From Mycobacterium paraterrae (GTDB lineage Bacteria > Actinomycetota > Actinomycetes > Mycobacteriales > Mycobacteriaceae), in NCBI RefSeq assembly GCF_022430545.2, contig NZ_CP092488.2:2046001-2110000 (forward strand): a DNA stretch of 64,000 nucleotides, in the 5' to 3' direction. The notes below the pieces were generated by a model. The model ran no database searches and was not told the DNA's origin. It was given only the letters and a program-made list of their open reading frames with translations. This document shows, piece after piece, positions 50,925 through 59,283 of this stretch. The stretch's first letter is position 1. Each line of letters starts with the position of its first letter. A program made the translations under genes and the position numbers.

Positions 50925-52922
50925 ATGACAGCCTCGTCAGTCCCCGACGACCTGCGTGAGTTGGCGAAGGCTCACGGGGTGGCGACGGCGTACCGCAACG
51001 AGCGACGCGACATGGTCGAGGTCGACGCGGATGTGGTGATCAAGGTGCTCGGGCTGCTGGACGTCGAGGCCGGCACCGCCGTCGATCGTGCCCGAGAACT
51101 GGCCCGAGTCGCCGAAACGCGTTCTAGCAAACTGCCACCCACCATCTCGGTGCGCGTAGACGGACGACCTCATCGCCTGCCGGGCGCTGCTCTGCTGGTT
51201 GCTGAGGACGGGCGGGAGGTAGAACTGCGCGACGAACTTCCCGGTGATGTCACGCCGGGCTGGTATCGCGTGCATACCCGCGACGGCCAGCAGGCGACCC
51301 TCGTGGCCGCGCCACCCAAACTGCCGGCGACCCCACCGACGTGGGGCTGGATGCTGCAGCTCTACGCGCTGCGCTCGCAGCACTCGTGGGGGATGGGTGA
51401 CCTCGGCGATCTCCGAGACTTCGTCGACTGGACCGCCTCCGAACACCGGGCCGGCGCCGTGTTGCTCAATCCGCTGCACGCCCCGGGCCCCACCCATCCG
51501 GTGCAGCCGTCGCCCTACACGCCGTCGAGCCGCCGTTTCGCCAATCCGTTGGCGCTGCGCATCGAAGAGCTCGACGCCTATCGTCGTGCGGATACCAATA
51601 CGCGCGCCGAGGTCGACGCGTTGCGCGTCTCGCCGACCACCGAACGTATCGACTACGACCTCGTGTGGGCGGCCAAGCGGTCAGCCCTGGAGTTGCTGTG
51701 GCGTTCCGAAGGACGGCCGTCCGGGCTCGACGGCTCGCTGTCGGCGACTGTGTCGAACGGCCTCTCGGACTGGGCGACGTATTGCGCGCTGGCCGAGCGT
51801 CACGGCGGTCGCTGGACTCAATGGCCCGAATCGTTGCGCGACGCCACCGGACCGGCGGTGGTTGCAGCCCGTCGGGAACTAGGGCCCCGCATCGCTTTTC
51901 ACTCCTGGATTCAACGCCGTTGCGCCGAACAGCTGGTGGGGGTGCGCGACGCCGCGCACGACGCCGGTATGGCGCTCGGCGTCATCCATGACCTCGCAGT
52001 GGGGGTCGACGCCGAAGGGGCGGATGCGTGGGCATTGGCGGACGTCCTCGCGACCGGGGTGACGGTTGGAGCGCCGCCGGACAACTTCACTCCGCGCGGG
52101 CAAGACTGGGGTTTGCCGCCGTGGCGTCCCGACCGCCTCGCGGCCACCGGGTATGGCGCATTACGGGAGATGTTGGAGGCCGTTCTGGCTCATGCCGACG
52201 GATTGCGCATCGACCACGTGGCGGGTCTGTGGCGGCTGTGGTGGATTCCCCCCGGCGACGGACCGGAGCGCGGCACCTATGTGTACTACGACGCCGAGGT
52301 GATGCTGTCGGTCTTGGCGCTGGCCGCTCATCAGGCGGGTGCCATCGTGATCGGCGAGGACCTGGGCACCGTCGAGCCGGAGGTCACGCAGGCGTTGGCC
52401 GACAACGAAATGCTCGGCTGCGCGGTGTCGTGGTTCGTGCGCGACGAGTCTGCCGCCGACCAGCCGCTGCTGCCGGCCGACAGGTGGCCGCAACGAGCGG
52501 CGGCGAGCATTTCGACCCACGACCTACCTACCGCGGCCGGCTTCCTGCGGGCCGAACACGTGCGGGCCCGCGCCGACCGCGGATTGCTTGACGACGTCGC
52601 GGCCGAGCAGGAATCGGCGCAGCGGGAACGCGCCGAGCTGCTCGCTCTCCTGAGGGCCCACGACCTGCTGCCGGCTGGCGACGATGAGCCGGACGAAGCG
52701 ACGATCGTCAGCGCCATGCACCGGTTTCTTGCAATCACCCCGAGCCGGCTGAAGCTCATCTCGCCCTACGATGTGCTCGCCGAGCCTCGCCAACCGAACC
52801 TGCCGGGCACCGTCGACGAGTATCCGAATTGGCGGCTTCCCCTGCCCCGATCACTCGAGGAGTTGCGCGCCGATCCTCGGGTGGACGCCGTCATCAATGC
52901 GTTCCGCGAGGAGACCTCCTGA
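50925..52922 (+). CDS. malQ: 4-alpha-glucanotransferase
   Basis: 665 aa, family GH77. An N-terminal extension of about 150 residues precedes the barrel. Core motifs are GWMLQLYALRSQHSWGMGDLGDLRDFVDW and NPLHAPG, then GLRIDHVAGLWRLWW (nucleophile Asp), GEDLGTVEP (Glu) and STHDLPTAAGFL (Asp). Transfers glucan segments during maltodextrin/glycogen metabolism in the cytoplasm. Single gene. Confidence 0.95.
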   Translation: MTASSVPDDLRELAKAHGVATAYRNERRDMVEVDADVVIKVLGLLDVEAGTAVDRARELARVAETRSSKLPPTISVRVDGRPHRLPGAALLVAEDGREVELRDELPGDVTPGWYRVHTRDGQQATLVAAPPKLPATPPTWGWMLQLYALRSQHSWGMGDLGDLRDFVDWTASEHRAGAVLLNPLHAPGPTHPVQPSPYTPSSRRFANPLALRIEELDAYRRADTNTRAEVDALRVSPTTERIDYDLVWAAKRSALELLWRSEGRPSGLDGSLSATVSNGLSDWATYCALAERHGGRWTQWPESLRDATGPAVVAARRELGPRIAFHSWIQRRCAEQLVGVRDAAHDAGMALGVIHDLAVGVDAEGADAWALADVLATGVTVGAPPDNFTPRGQDWGLPPWRPDRLAATGYGALREMLEAVLAHADGLRIDHVAGLWRLWWIPPGDGPERGTYVYYDAEVMLSVLALAAHQAGAIVIGEDLGTVEPEVTQALADNEMLGCAVSWFVRDESAADQPLLPADRWPQRAAASISTHDLPTAAGFLRAEHVRARADRGLLDDVAAEQESAQRERAELLALLRAHDLLPAGDDEPDEATIVSAMHRFLAITPSRLKLISPYDVLAEPRQPNLPGTVDEYPNWRLPLPRSLEELRADPRVDAVINAFREETS

Positions 52923-52940
52923 CAACGTCAGGGCTGGTGG

Positions 52941-53324
52941 TCAGGACGCCAGCAGCAGCGCGGTGGTGACGAGCATGACCACCGCCGTTCCGCCGTGCAC
53001 GCCGTAAGCGGTTGATTTCGGTCCGCCGCTGCGCAGCACGATGGTGGCATCGACGATCGGAATGATGGTCGCCGCCAACATCACCCAGCCGACCAGCTGC
53101 GGCGTTCGGGCGGTCATCACCACGATGACCACGATGCCCGTGGTGATGTCACGAATCCCTTTGACGTTCAAGTACGCGCGCACTCCGGGTTGGTCGATAT
53201 CGGGCAGGACGCCGTATCCGGCGGCGGCCACCCGCGGCGCGACGAGGAACCGGGCCCCGATGAAAATGATGGCGGCGGCGAGTAGTCCGGCGAGGCCGTA
53301 GCCGATGGTCGCGGTGGTGGTCAT
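52941..53324 (-). CDS. DUF4267 membrane protein
   Basis: 127 aa, four membrane helices: IGYGLAGLLAAAIIFIGARFL, DITTGIVVIVVMTA, VGWVMLAATIIPIVDATIVLR, GGTAVVMLVTTALLLAS. GVRAYLNVKGIRDITTG is typical of the family. Function unknown. It is the second gene after NIPSNAP on the minus strand (21-bp gap), in the MarR-controlled unit. Confidence 0.85.
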   Translation of the reverse strand: MTTTATIGYGLAGLLAAAIIFIGARFLVAPRVAAAGYGVLPDIDQPGVRAYLNVKGIRDITTGIVVIVVMTARTPQLVGWVMLAATIIPIVDATIVLRSGGPKSTAYGVHGGTAVVMLVTTALLLAS

Positions 53325-53345
53325 GGTGGACGCTCCTTGGATTCG

Positions 53346-53663
53346 TCAGCGGATGGGTGAGAACTGAGTCGGGTCGAGCAGCGTCGACTGGACGTCGAGA
53401 ATGTCGGCGACGTCGAAACCGGCCATATCGGCGGCGAACTCCGGGCTCGACATCACTCGGCGGGTGACGTCGCCGACGTCGGCGCCCGGCGGATAGGCGA
53501 TCAGGGCCACGAGTCGGTTTCCTTGGTCGCCGTGTTGGGTCCAGACCCCGTGGGTCGTGACACCGAAGGCCGGGAAGGTCGTCACGTGCCGAGCCCAGTG
53601 CACCGCGGCGTATTCCGCGAGGGCTTCCGGCGTTCGCAAGGTGTAAATCCTCAGCTGAAACAC
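53346..53663 (-). CDS. NIPSNAP family protein
   Basis: 105 aa. FQLRIYTLRTPEALAEYAAVHWARHVTTFPAFGVTTHGVWTQHG matches the NIPSNAP/dimeric alpha-beta barrel family. Enzymatic roles are not generally known for it. First gene of a two-gene unit with DUF4267, divergent from the MarR gene, and with two matched operator candidates upstream (53725-53735, 53759-53769). Confidence 0.85.
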   Translation of the reverse strand: MFQLRIYTLRTPEALAEYAAVHWARHVTTFPAFGVTTHGVWTQHGDQGNRLVALIAYPPGADVGDVTRRVMSSPEFAADMAGFDVADILDVQSTLLDPTQFSPIR

Positions 53664-53724
53664 GACACGGCACTCCTTTTGCGACGCCGCGGGGCGGAAA
53701 CGGCCTGCGGTAGCCAGTGAATGC

Positions 53725-53735
53725 TAGCAACGCTA
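53725..53735. promoter_or_regulatory. MarR operator candidate, copy 1
   Basis: TAGCAACGCTA, perfect TAGC/GCTA arms around AAC. A second copy with the same arms lies at 53759-53769, centres 34 bp apart (about three helical turns), so two dimers would bind the same face. Confidence 0.55.
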
Positions 53736-53758
53736 ACCCGCCGGCAGACGAAATGCAA

Positions 53759-53769
53759 TAGCGTCGCTA
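53759..53769. promoter_or_regulatory. MarR operator candidate, copy 2
   Basis: TAGCGTCGCTA: the TAGC/GCTA arms of copy 1 recur, here extended to perfect 5-bp arms (TAGCG/CGCTA) around a single T. It lies 76 bp upstream of the MarR ATG and 96 bp upstream of the NIPSNAP start. Confidence 0.55.
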
Positions 53770-53844
53770 GAAAATCTATCGGTGATACGACTGCCAGTCG
53801 TGACGCCGCCTGACCCTTCGATGTCGAAGCATTACGCTGTCGCC

Positions 53845-54336
53845 ATGCCCGAGCCTCTCGATCCGCTCCAGCTGCAGGCCTACTTCGCGCTGACCGAGGC
53901 GGCCAGCCTGCTGGAGTACGCGGTGCGCCAACAGCTGCACGACGACGGCGGCCTGAGCTATGTACAGTTCGAGATCCTGGCCAAACTGGCTCACACCCAC
54001 GAGCGGCTGACGATGACCGACCTGGCCGACGGCGTGGTGTACAGCCGCTCGGGTCTGACCCATCAGGCTGGACTGCTCGAAACCCGCGGGCTCATCTCCC
54101 GGACGGCGTCGCCTGACGACCAGCGCGCGACCGTCGTGACGATCACCGGTAAGGGTCGCGCCCTCGTCGCGACGGTCATGCCCGGACACATCGACGTGGT
54201 GCGGGAGCTTCTGTTCGACGCGCTGTCCGAACGGGAGGTGCGCAACCTCGCCGGGATGATGGGGAAAGCCCGGGACCACATGCGAAGTCGGCCGCCACGC
54301 TCCGCAGCCGCACGCAGGCGTCAAGCGAACCGCTGA
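53845..54336 (+). CDS. MarR-family transcriptional regulator
   Basis: 163 aa from ATG 53845. The longer ATG 53821 is in frame but lacks a Shine-Dalgarno. TACGCT at 53834 is a fair -10 for a leaderless start at 53845, so that start is preferred. Winged helix: LSYVQFEILAKLAHTHERLTMTDLADGVVYSRSGLTHQAGLLETRGLISRTASPDDQRATVVTITGKG. Divergent from the NIPSNAP/DUF4267 unit, which it probably represses through the TAGC-N3-GCTA pair. Confidence 0.9.
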   Translation: MPEPLDPLQLQAYFALTEAASLLEYAVRQQLHDDGGLSYVQFEILAKLAHTHERLTMTDLADGVVYSRSGLTHQAGLLETRGLISRTASPDDQRATVVTITGKGRALVATVMPGHIDVVRELLFDALSEREVRNLAGMMGKARDHMRSRPPRSAAARRRQANR

Positions 54337-54386
54337 ACGGACAGCGGGCCGCCACAGCACCGGATGGCTCCTGCGAGAATCGCGAC

Positions 54387-55154
54387 ATGCCCGGTTCTGC
54401 CGCCAACTCGGCGCCCCATCTGGATGGCCACCACGAGCCCATGTCGCAAGGATTGGACGAACTCGAAGTGCTCGGCGATTCCGCGTTCGACGCGCTCGGC
54501 GTGCTCAGCCGCGCTTTACACCTTCGCGAAGCGATCCTCGACGACACCCTGCGTGCCATCCTCGAATTGGCCACGTCGGTGATCCGCAGCGCCGATCACG
54601 CCGGGCTGAACCTCTACAGCAACGGACGCTTCACCCCGCAGGCGACTGTTGGAACCGCACCCCCCGAACTCGACGAACTCCAACAAAGCACCGGGGAAGG
54701 GCCCTGCATCGAGTCGTCGCGCAGCCAGGTCACCGTCGTCGTCGACGAGATGGATTCAGATTCGCGATGGCCCAGATTCGCCGCCGCGGCCGTCGCCAAG
54801 GAGGTGCACTCGATGCTGTGCCTTCCGCTGTGGGTGAGCGAGGAGACCCTGGGCTCGCTGAGCCTCTACGGAACAACGCCACACGCCTTCCGCGATACCG
54901 ATCGGCGATTGGCCGAGCTGTTTGCCACCCATGCGGCGCTGGCACTGGCCGACGCGCAACGCACCGACCAGCTTCGACGCGCCATGGCCAGTCGGGATGT
55001 CATCGGGCAGGCCAAAGGCATCCTGATGGAACGCCACCGCGTCACGGCAGATCAGGCATTTCTTCTACTCAAGAAACAGTCTCAGCGCGTCAACCAGAAA
55101 CTGGTCGAGGTCGCCGAGACCGTCGCCGCGACCGGAGTGCTGCCCGAACCCTGA
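54387..55154 (+). CDS. GAF-ANTAR regulatory protein
   Basis: 255 aa; an internal ATG at 54441 is the alternative start. GAF domain about 60-185 (DHAGLNLYSNGRFTPQATVGTAPPELDELQQSTGEGPCIESSRSQ) followed by ANTAR about 195-250 (SRDVIGQAKGILMERHRVTADQAFLLLKKQSQRVNQKLVEVAE). Likely an RNA-binding antiterminator with a ligand or redox sensor. The second of the two GAF-ANTAR proteins in the window. Confidence 0.92.
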   Translation: MPGSAANSAPHLDGHHEPMSQGLDELEVLGDSAFDALGVLSRALHLREAILDDTLRAILELATSVIRSADHAGLNLYSNGRFTPQATVGTAPPELDELQQSTGEGPCIESSRSQVTVVVDEMDSDSRWPRFAAAAVAKEVHSMLCLPLWVSEETLGSLSLYGTTPHAFRDTDRRLAELFATHAALALADAQRTDQLRRAMASRDVIGQAKGILMERHRVTADQAFLLLKKQSQRVNQKLVEVAETVAATGVLPEP

Positions 55155-55270
55155 TGAGCCGGCCGTCGCCCGAGAGTATGCGCGCGCGAGTGAGTCACAG
55201 TTCGTTTGCCGGCGGCGGAGCCCGGGTAAATGTCGGTGCTTCATTCAGCACACGAGTGGGAGGATTTGCG

Positions 55271-55501
55271 ATGGGCGACAGTGGACCCGAAGAGGCCGTG
55301 AAGGGCATCGTCGAGGACGTCAAGGGCAAGGCCAAAGAGGTCGCTGGGATTGTGACCGACGATGACAACCTGCGCGAAGAGGGACGTGCCCAGCAGGACA
55401 AGGCCGACGCCGCGCGTGACGTGGCCAAGAAGGAGGCCGAGGCCGATGCGGCTCGAGCCGCCGAAAAGGCCGCGGAGGCACGGCAAAACGCCGCCGAGTA
55501 G
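55271..55501 (+). CDS. CsbD-family small protein
   Basis: 76 aa from ATG 55271; a much longer in-frame extension upstream overlaps the GAF-ANTAR gene in another frame and is not credible. EEAVKGIVEDVKGKAKEVAGIVTDDDNLREEGRAQQDKADAARDVAKKEAEADAARAAEKAAEARQNAAE: the CsbD core plus an Ala/Glu/Lys-rich helix. General-stress, probably disordered or helical; mycobacterial members are abundant. A strong hairpin (55513-55548) follows at once. Confidence 0.85.
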   Translation: MGDSGPEEAVKGIVEDVKGKAKEVAGIVTDDDNLREEGRAQQDKADAARDVAKKEAEADAARAAEKAAEARQNAAE

Positions 55502-55512
55502 TAGCCGCTGAT

Positions 55513-55548
55513 CCAACCAGCCGCGCGAAGCGTCGTGCGGCTGGTTGG
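55513..55548 (+). terminator. Strong hairpin after the CsbD gene
   Basis: Perfect 12-bp stem, CCAACCAGCCGC with GCGGCTGGTTGG, and a 12-nt loop, 11 bp past the CsbD stop. No U-tract follows, the usual form of mycobacterial intrinsic terminators. It may also act as a stabilising 3' end. Confidence 0.6.
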
Positions 55549-55741
55549 CGACCCGCGCTCTGGGCTGCCGGGTTGGATTCGACACCTAGCGGGTAACTAC
55601 ACCCCGTCGCGAGGCGTCATGCCAGAACCGCGGTCGACCGCGCGACAACACCGGAGCTGATATGAGTGTCGTCGCACGCCGCGGCAGTCAAAATCCCTGC
55701 GCCGAGTGGGGCTTCACGGCCTTGCCCGCTGGGGATGCGTG

Positions 55742-56800
55742 ATGCGCCTGGCAGTACTGGGTCCATCGCATCACCCGGTGAGCGAACCGTTTGCCGGTGG
55801 GCAGGAACGCTTTACCGCTGATCTGGTTCGCGGATTGCGACAACGCGGACACCGCACCGAACTTTACGCGCTGCCCGGAAGCGATACGGCGCTCGCTGAT
55901 CACCTACACCTGATGCCCGACTTGCCGGAGCTGCCGGGTTTCGCGGCGACCGATCCGGGTTCACTCGAGACCAAATCCCTGCACGACCAATTTGCTTACG
56001 TGTCCGCCATGCGAGATCTTCTGCAACGCAACGACATCGACGTCATCCTCAACGAAAGTCTGCACCAGCTGCCACTTGCTTTGAGTCCGCTCATCAAGAC
56101 ACCGATGGTGACGACGTTGCACACGCCGCCATCTCCATGGCTCGGAATGGGCGTCTGCCTTGCCGGCGGCGATAACCGCTTCGTCTCGGTCAGCCAGGCA
56201 CTACGGGCGCAATGGAGCGCGGTTGCCGACAGTCACGTCATCTACAACGGAGTCGACGCCGACCAGTTTCCCGTCGGGGCCGGGGGCGAGGGTCTGTTGT
56301 GGGTCGGTCGGCTGACGCCGGACAAAGGTGCGGATATAGCGGTCAGCGTTGCCGCACAAGCGAACCGCGAGTTGCGGCTCGCGGGACCGGTCAGCGATCC
56401 CGACTGGTTCGCGGGCGTGATTCGGCCGAAACTAGGCTCGTCCGTGTGCTACCTGGGACCGCTGCGCGGTGCCGAACTCGCCGATGCCTACGGTACGAGC
56501 GCGGCCACCCTGGTAACGCCGCGATGGGAGGAACCGTTCTGCTTGGTCGCGGTCGAATCACAGATGTGCGGAACCCCGGTGGTCGGAATTCGTCGCGGTG
56601 GGCTGCCCGAGGTGGTCACCCGGCCGGGCGGTGTTCTCGTCGATCCGGGACCGCGTGTGGATTCGCTTCTGGCGGAAGCTATTTGCGTCGCGACCAGGTT
56701 TGATCGCCAAGACGTCGCCCAGCACGCTCGTTCTCGATGGAGCCTGAGCACCATGATCGATCACTACGAGCGCCTGTGTGGCCAACTCCGCCGCCAGTGA
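55742..56800 (+). CDS. Glycosyltransferase family 4
   Basis: 352 aa from ATG 55742 (upstream ATG 55706 adds only 12 residues). GT-B layout: RLAVLGPSHHPVSEPFAGGQERFTADLVRGLRQRGHRTELYALPG at the acceptor side, NGVDADQFPVGAGGEGLLWVGRLTPDKGADIAV, then PRWEEPFCLVAVESQMCGTPVVGIRRGGLPEVV with the E-x7-E motif. Transfers sugar to an unknown acceptor. Single gene. Confidence 0.9.
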   Translation: MRLAVLGPSHHPVSEPFAGGQERFTADLVRGLRQRGHRTELYALPGSDTALADHLHLMPDLPELPGFAATDPGSLETKSLHDQFAYVSAMRDLLQRNDIDVILNESLHQLPLALSPLIKTPMVTTLHTPPSPWLGMGVCLAGGDNRFVSVSQALRAQWSAVADSHVIYNGVDADQFPVGAGGEGLLWVGRLTPDKGADIAVSVAAQANRELRLAGPVSDPDWFAGVIRPKLGSSVCYLGPLRGAELADAYGTSAATLVTPRWEEPFCLVAVESQMCGTPVVGIRRGGLPEVVTRPGGVLVDPGPRVDSLLAEAICVATRFDRQDVAQHARSRWSLSTMIDHYERLCGQLRRQ

Positions 56801-56857
56801 CCGTGCCGGACGATAGGTTCGTCTCCGCGGGATGCGAGCAGTGACGGAACCTTCTCC

Positions 56858-57313
56858 TCAGCCGTCGGTTTCGACGACGAGAACCTCGGTATTCGCCCGC
56901 TTCTGAATGATTTTCGGCACCGAGCCCAGCAACCGCCCGACAAGCGAATTCACCCCGACGCTGCCGACCACGAGCAGATCGGCGCCGACCTCGTCAGCCA
57001 GCGCGATCAGTGCATCGGCTGGAGCACCTTGCACGGCTCGCTGTGTCACTTCGGTTGCGCCCCTTTGCTTCGCGCGGGCCGCAGCATCTTGGAGCAGATC
57101 GTAGACCGGCGCGTTGCCTTGCTGGCGATAGCTCTCGTCATGCGCCTGATCGGGGTCGACACCGTCATGTCCGTGGCCGGTCGACGCCGAATGCGCCGAC
57201 GCCACGATGAGTCGCGCATGCGACTGCGCGGCGATCTCGGCAGCTTTGTCGACCGCCCGTAGCGACGTGTCCGATCCGTCGGTTCCGACGACGATCACCT
57301 TATAGTCGGGCAC
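56858..57313 (-). CDS. Universal stress protein (UspA family)
   Basis: 151 aa. Starts KVIVVGTDGSDTSLRAVDKAAEIAAQSHARLIVASAHS and ends with the ATP-binding pattern VVGSVGVNSLVGRLLGSVPKIIQKRANTEVLVVET (G-2x-G-9x-G-S). ATP-binding type. Last gene of a three-gene cluster on this strand with a YdcZ-type transporter (31-bp gap) and an SLC13-type permease. Confidence 0.92.
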   Translation of the reverse strand: MPDYKVIVVGTDGSDTSLRAVDKAAEIAAQSHARLIVASAHSASTGHGHDGVDPDQAHDESYRQQGNAPVYDLLQDAAARAKQRGATEVTQRAVQGAPADALIALADEVGADLLVVGSVGVNSLVGRLLGSVPKIIQKRANTEVLVVETDG

Positions 57314-57344
57314 GAGGACTCCTATGCGTCACGAGCGGCCTGTG

Positions 57345-57800
57345 TCAGCCGTTGGAGATGAAAAATACCCCGATAACCAGCAAAACAGCGCCGATTCCGC
57401 GGGTTGGCGTGATGGGGTGGGGCGTCACTCCGAGCCAGCCGAAATGGTCGATGACAACGGAGGTGAGCAGGTTGGCCGTGACCGTGAGCGCCGCGTAGGT
57501 GGCCGCTCCCACGGTCCCGATGAACAACAAGCCAGCGACCACCGCGAGGGAGCCGACGATCCCGCCCAGTGGGGCCCACCACGGCATGGCGCTCAACCCG
57601 GCCACTGTCGGAAGGGGTCGGACGAACACGGCGGCAATCACCAGGAAGACCGGAATGATGAGGCCGAACGAAACCAAGGTGGCCAGCCACGGATTGACCA
57701 GTGAGACGCGCAACGCATTGTTCATCGGTCCGCCCATGGCCTGGAGCACGCCGCCGAGTGCGATGAGCGGAAACAGCCAGAGTGTGCTGGTGGACGTCAT
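57345..57800 (-). CDS. DMT-family transporter, YdcZ (DUF606) type
   Basis: 151 aa with five membrane helices, single DUF606 module: ALGGVLQAMGGPMNNALRVSLVNPWLATLVSFGLIIPVFL, GGIVGSLAVVAGLLFIGTVGAATYAALTVTANLLTSVVIDHFGWLG, GIGAVLLVIGVFFISN. Substrate unknown. Between the SLC13 permease and the USP gene, same strand. Confidence 0.88.
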   Translation of the reverse strand: MTSTSTLWLFPLIALGGVLQAMGGPMNNALRVSLVNPWLATLVSFGLIIPVFLVIAAVFVRPLPTVAGLSAMPWWAPLGGIVGSLAVVAGLLFIGTVGAATYAALTVTANLLTSVVIDHFGWLGVTPHPITPTRGIGAVLLVIGVFFISNG

Positions 57801-57831
57801 TCGATGTTCCTTCCGCTGCCCGACGGCATGG

Positions 57832-59049
57832 TTACATTCCGGTCAATGCGAGTGAGGCCCACAGTGCGACGACAGCCGCGATCAGCGCGGCAGGGGTGGT
57901 CAATAGGCCTAGCTTGGTGAAGTCGGTGAATCTGCTGGCGTGCCTGTGTTGCTGCAAGACGCGCCGCCACAGCATGGTGGCCAGCGATCCGGTGTAGGTG
58001 AGGTTGGGGCCGATGTTGACCCCGAGCAGGACAGCCAGAACCGCTGCGGGCCCACCGGATGCGACGAGGGGAACGAGCATCAAGACGGCGGGCAAATTGT
58101 TGACGACGTTCGCGGCGATTGCGGCGATCGCGGCGATTCCCAGCAGCCCGAGCAGCCCATTCGGGTGCGGGAGCCAGCCACGCAAGACGTGGTCCAAACC
58201 ATTGTCGATGACGGCCCGCACCACCACGGCGAGCGCAAGGACGAATACCAGAAACGGCACGTCTACAGATCGCAGGATGCCACGGACGTCGGTTTTGCGT
58301 CGCGCCACGGCATGAGCGGCCAGTACCACCGCTCCCGCGGCCGCAGCCCACGCGGGACTGACGCCGACCGCCGACGTGACGACGAATCCAACCAGGGTGG
58401 CGGCGACGGTGACGAGTGCTACCCGTGGCGTCTGCAGCTCGGGTTCCACGTCGTGGGCGTCGGCAGGTTGAGCAGCGGTCAAGTCGGACGCGAAAAAGAC
58501 TCGAAACAACAGGAACTCGACGACAATCGCGGCCAGCCACGGCAGCCCCATCAAAACGGCGAACCGGGTGAAGGTCAATCCACTGGCGCCCAGCGCCAAC
58601 AGATTCGTCAGATTCGATACCGGCAGCAGTAGCGACGCGGTGTTGGACAGGTGGCCGCAGGCATACAGATGCGGGCGAGCACGCACGTGCAGACGCGCCG
58701 CGGTGATCGACACGACCGGCGTCATCAACACCACCGTGGCGTCGAGGCTGAAGACGACTGTGACCAACGACGCTGCCACGAACACCCCGACCAGCAATCG
58801 ATCGGATCGGCCTTTCGCGGCGCGGGCTATCCACATTCCACACCAGTCGAAAAGACCTTCTGCGGAACACATTTGGGAGAGCACCAACACTGCGGCCAAG
58901 AACCCGACCACCGGGGCCAACTCGGCCAGCTCGCTGCGGGCGTCGGGTAACGACACCGCTCCGATGCCCATCACCAGTAGCGCCGCGGGGACCGCCACGC
59001 AGGCCTCGGATCCACCGAAAGGACGGATCACCGCCACCACCAGAACCAT
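57832..59049 (-). CDS. SLC13/ArsB-type permease
   Basis: 405 aa, about eleven membrane segments. DATVVLMTPVVSITAARLHVRARPHLYACGHLSNTASLLLPVSNLTNLLAL and NVVNNLPAVLMLVPLVASGGPAAVLAVLLGVNIGPNLTYTGSLATMLW are the paired substrate-site loops of ArsB/SLC13-type proteins. No ArsR or ArsC is near, so arsenite efflux is not assured. The frame stays open upstream of ATG 59049 without another usual start codon. First gene of the cluster. Confidence 0.88.
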   Translation of the reverse strand: MVLVVAVIRPFGGSEACVAVPAALLVMGIGAVSLPDARSELAELAPVVGFLAAVLVLSQMCSAEGLFDWCGMWIARAAKGRSDRLLVGVFVAASLVTVVFSLDATVVLMTPVVSITAARLHVRARPHLYACGHLSNTASLLLPVSNLTNLLALGASGLTFTRFAVLMGLPWLAAIVVEFLLFRVFFASDLTAAQPADAHDVEPELQTPRVALVTVAATLVGFVVTSAVGVSPAWAAAAGAVVLAAHAVARRKTDVRGILRSVDVPFLVFVLALAVVVRAVIDNGLDHVLRGWLPHPNGLLGLLGIAAIAAIAANVVNNLPAVLMLVPLVASGGPAAVLAVLLGVNIGPNLTYTGSLATMLWRRVLQQHRHASRFTDFTKLGLLTTPAALIAAVVALWASLALTGM

Positions 59050-59283
59050 CGCCAGTAGGGCAGCCGAGATCAGCTCCGCAATCGCCGTGCTCAGACGATC
59101 ACACTCCTGTCGCGCGTAGTGTCCGGGTACTCGGCGGGCGCGTCAGTCGATCGCCGAGCGGTAACGCTAGTACATCGACCGCTCACGATGCCGCGCCGGC
59201 AAAGCCGTCACGGCGCTCTGCAGTTACCCCGAGCGGTATCACGTCAATCCATGTCGCGGTAATTGTCAGCGACCATCCTGAAC

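Noticed and set aside
57832..59049. Arsenic resistance operon
   Set aside because: The permease is SLC13/ArsB-like but no ArsR or ArsC is linked.
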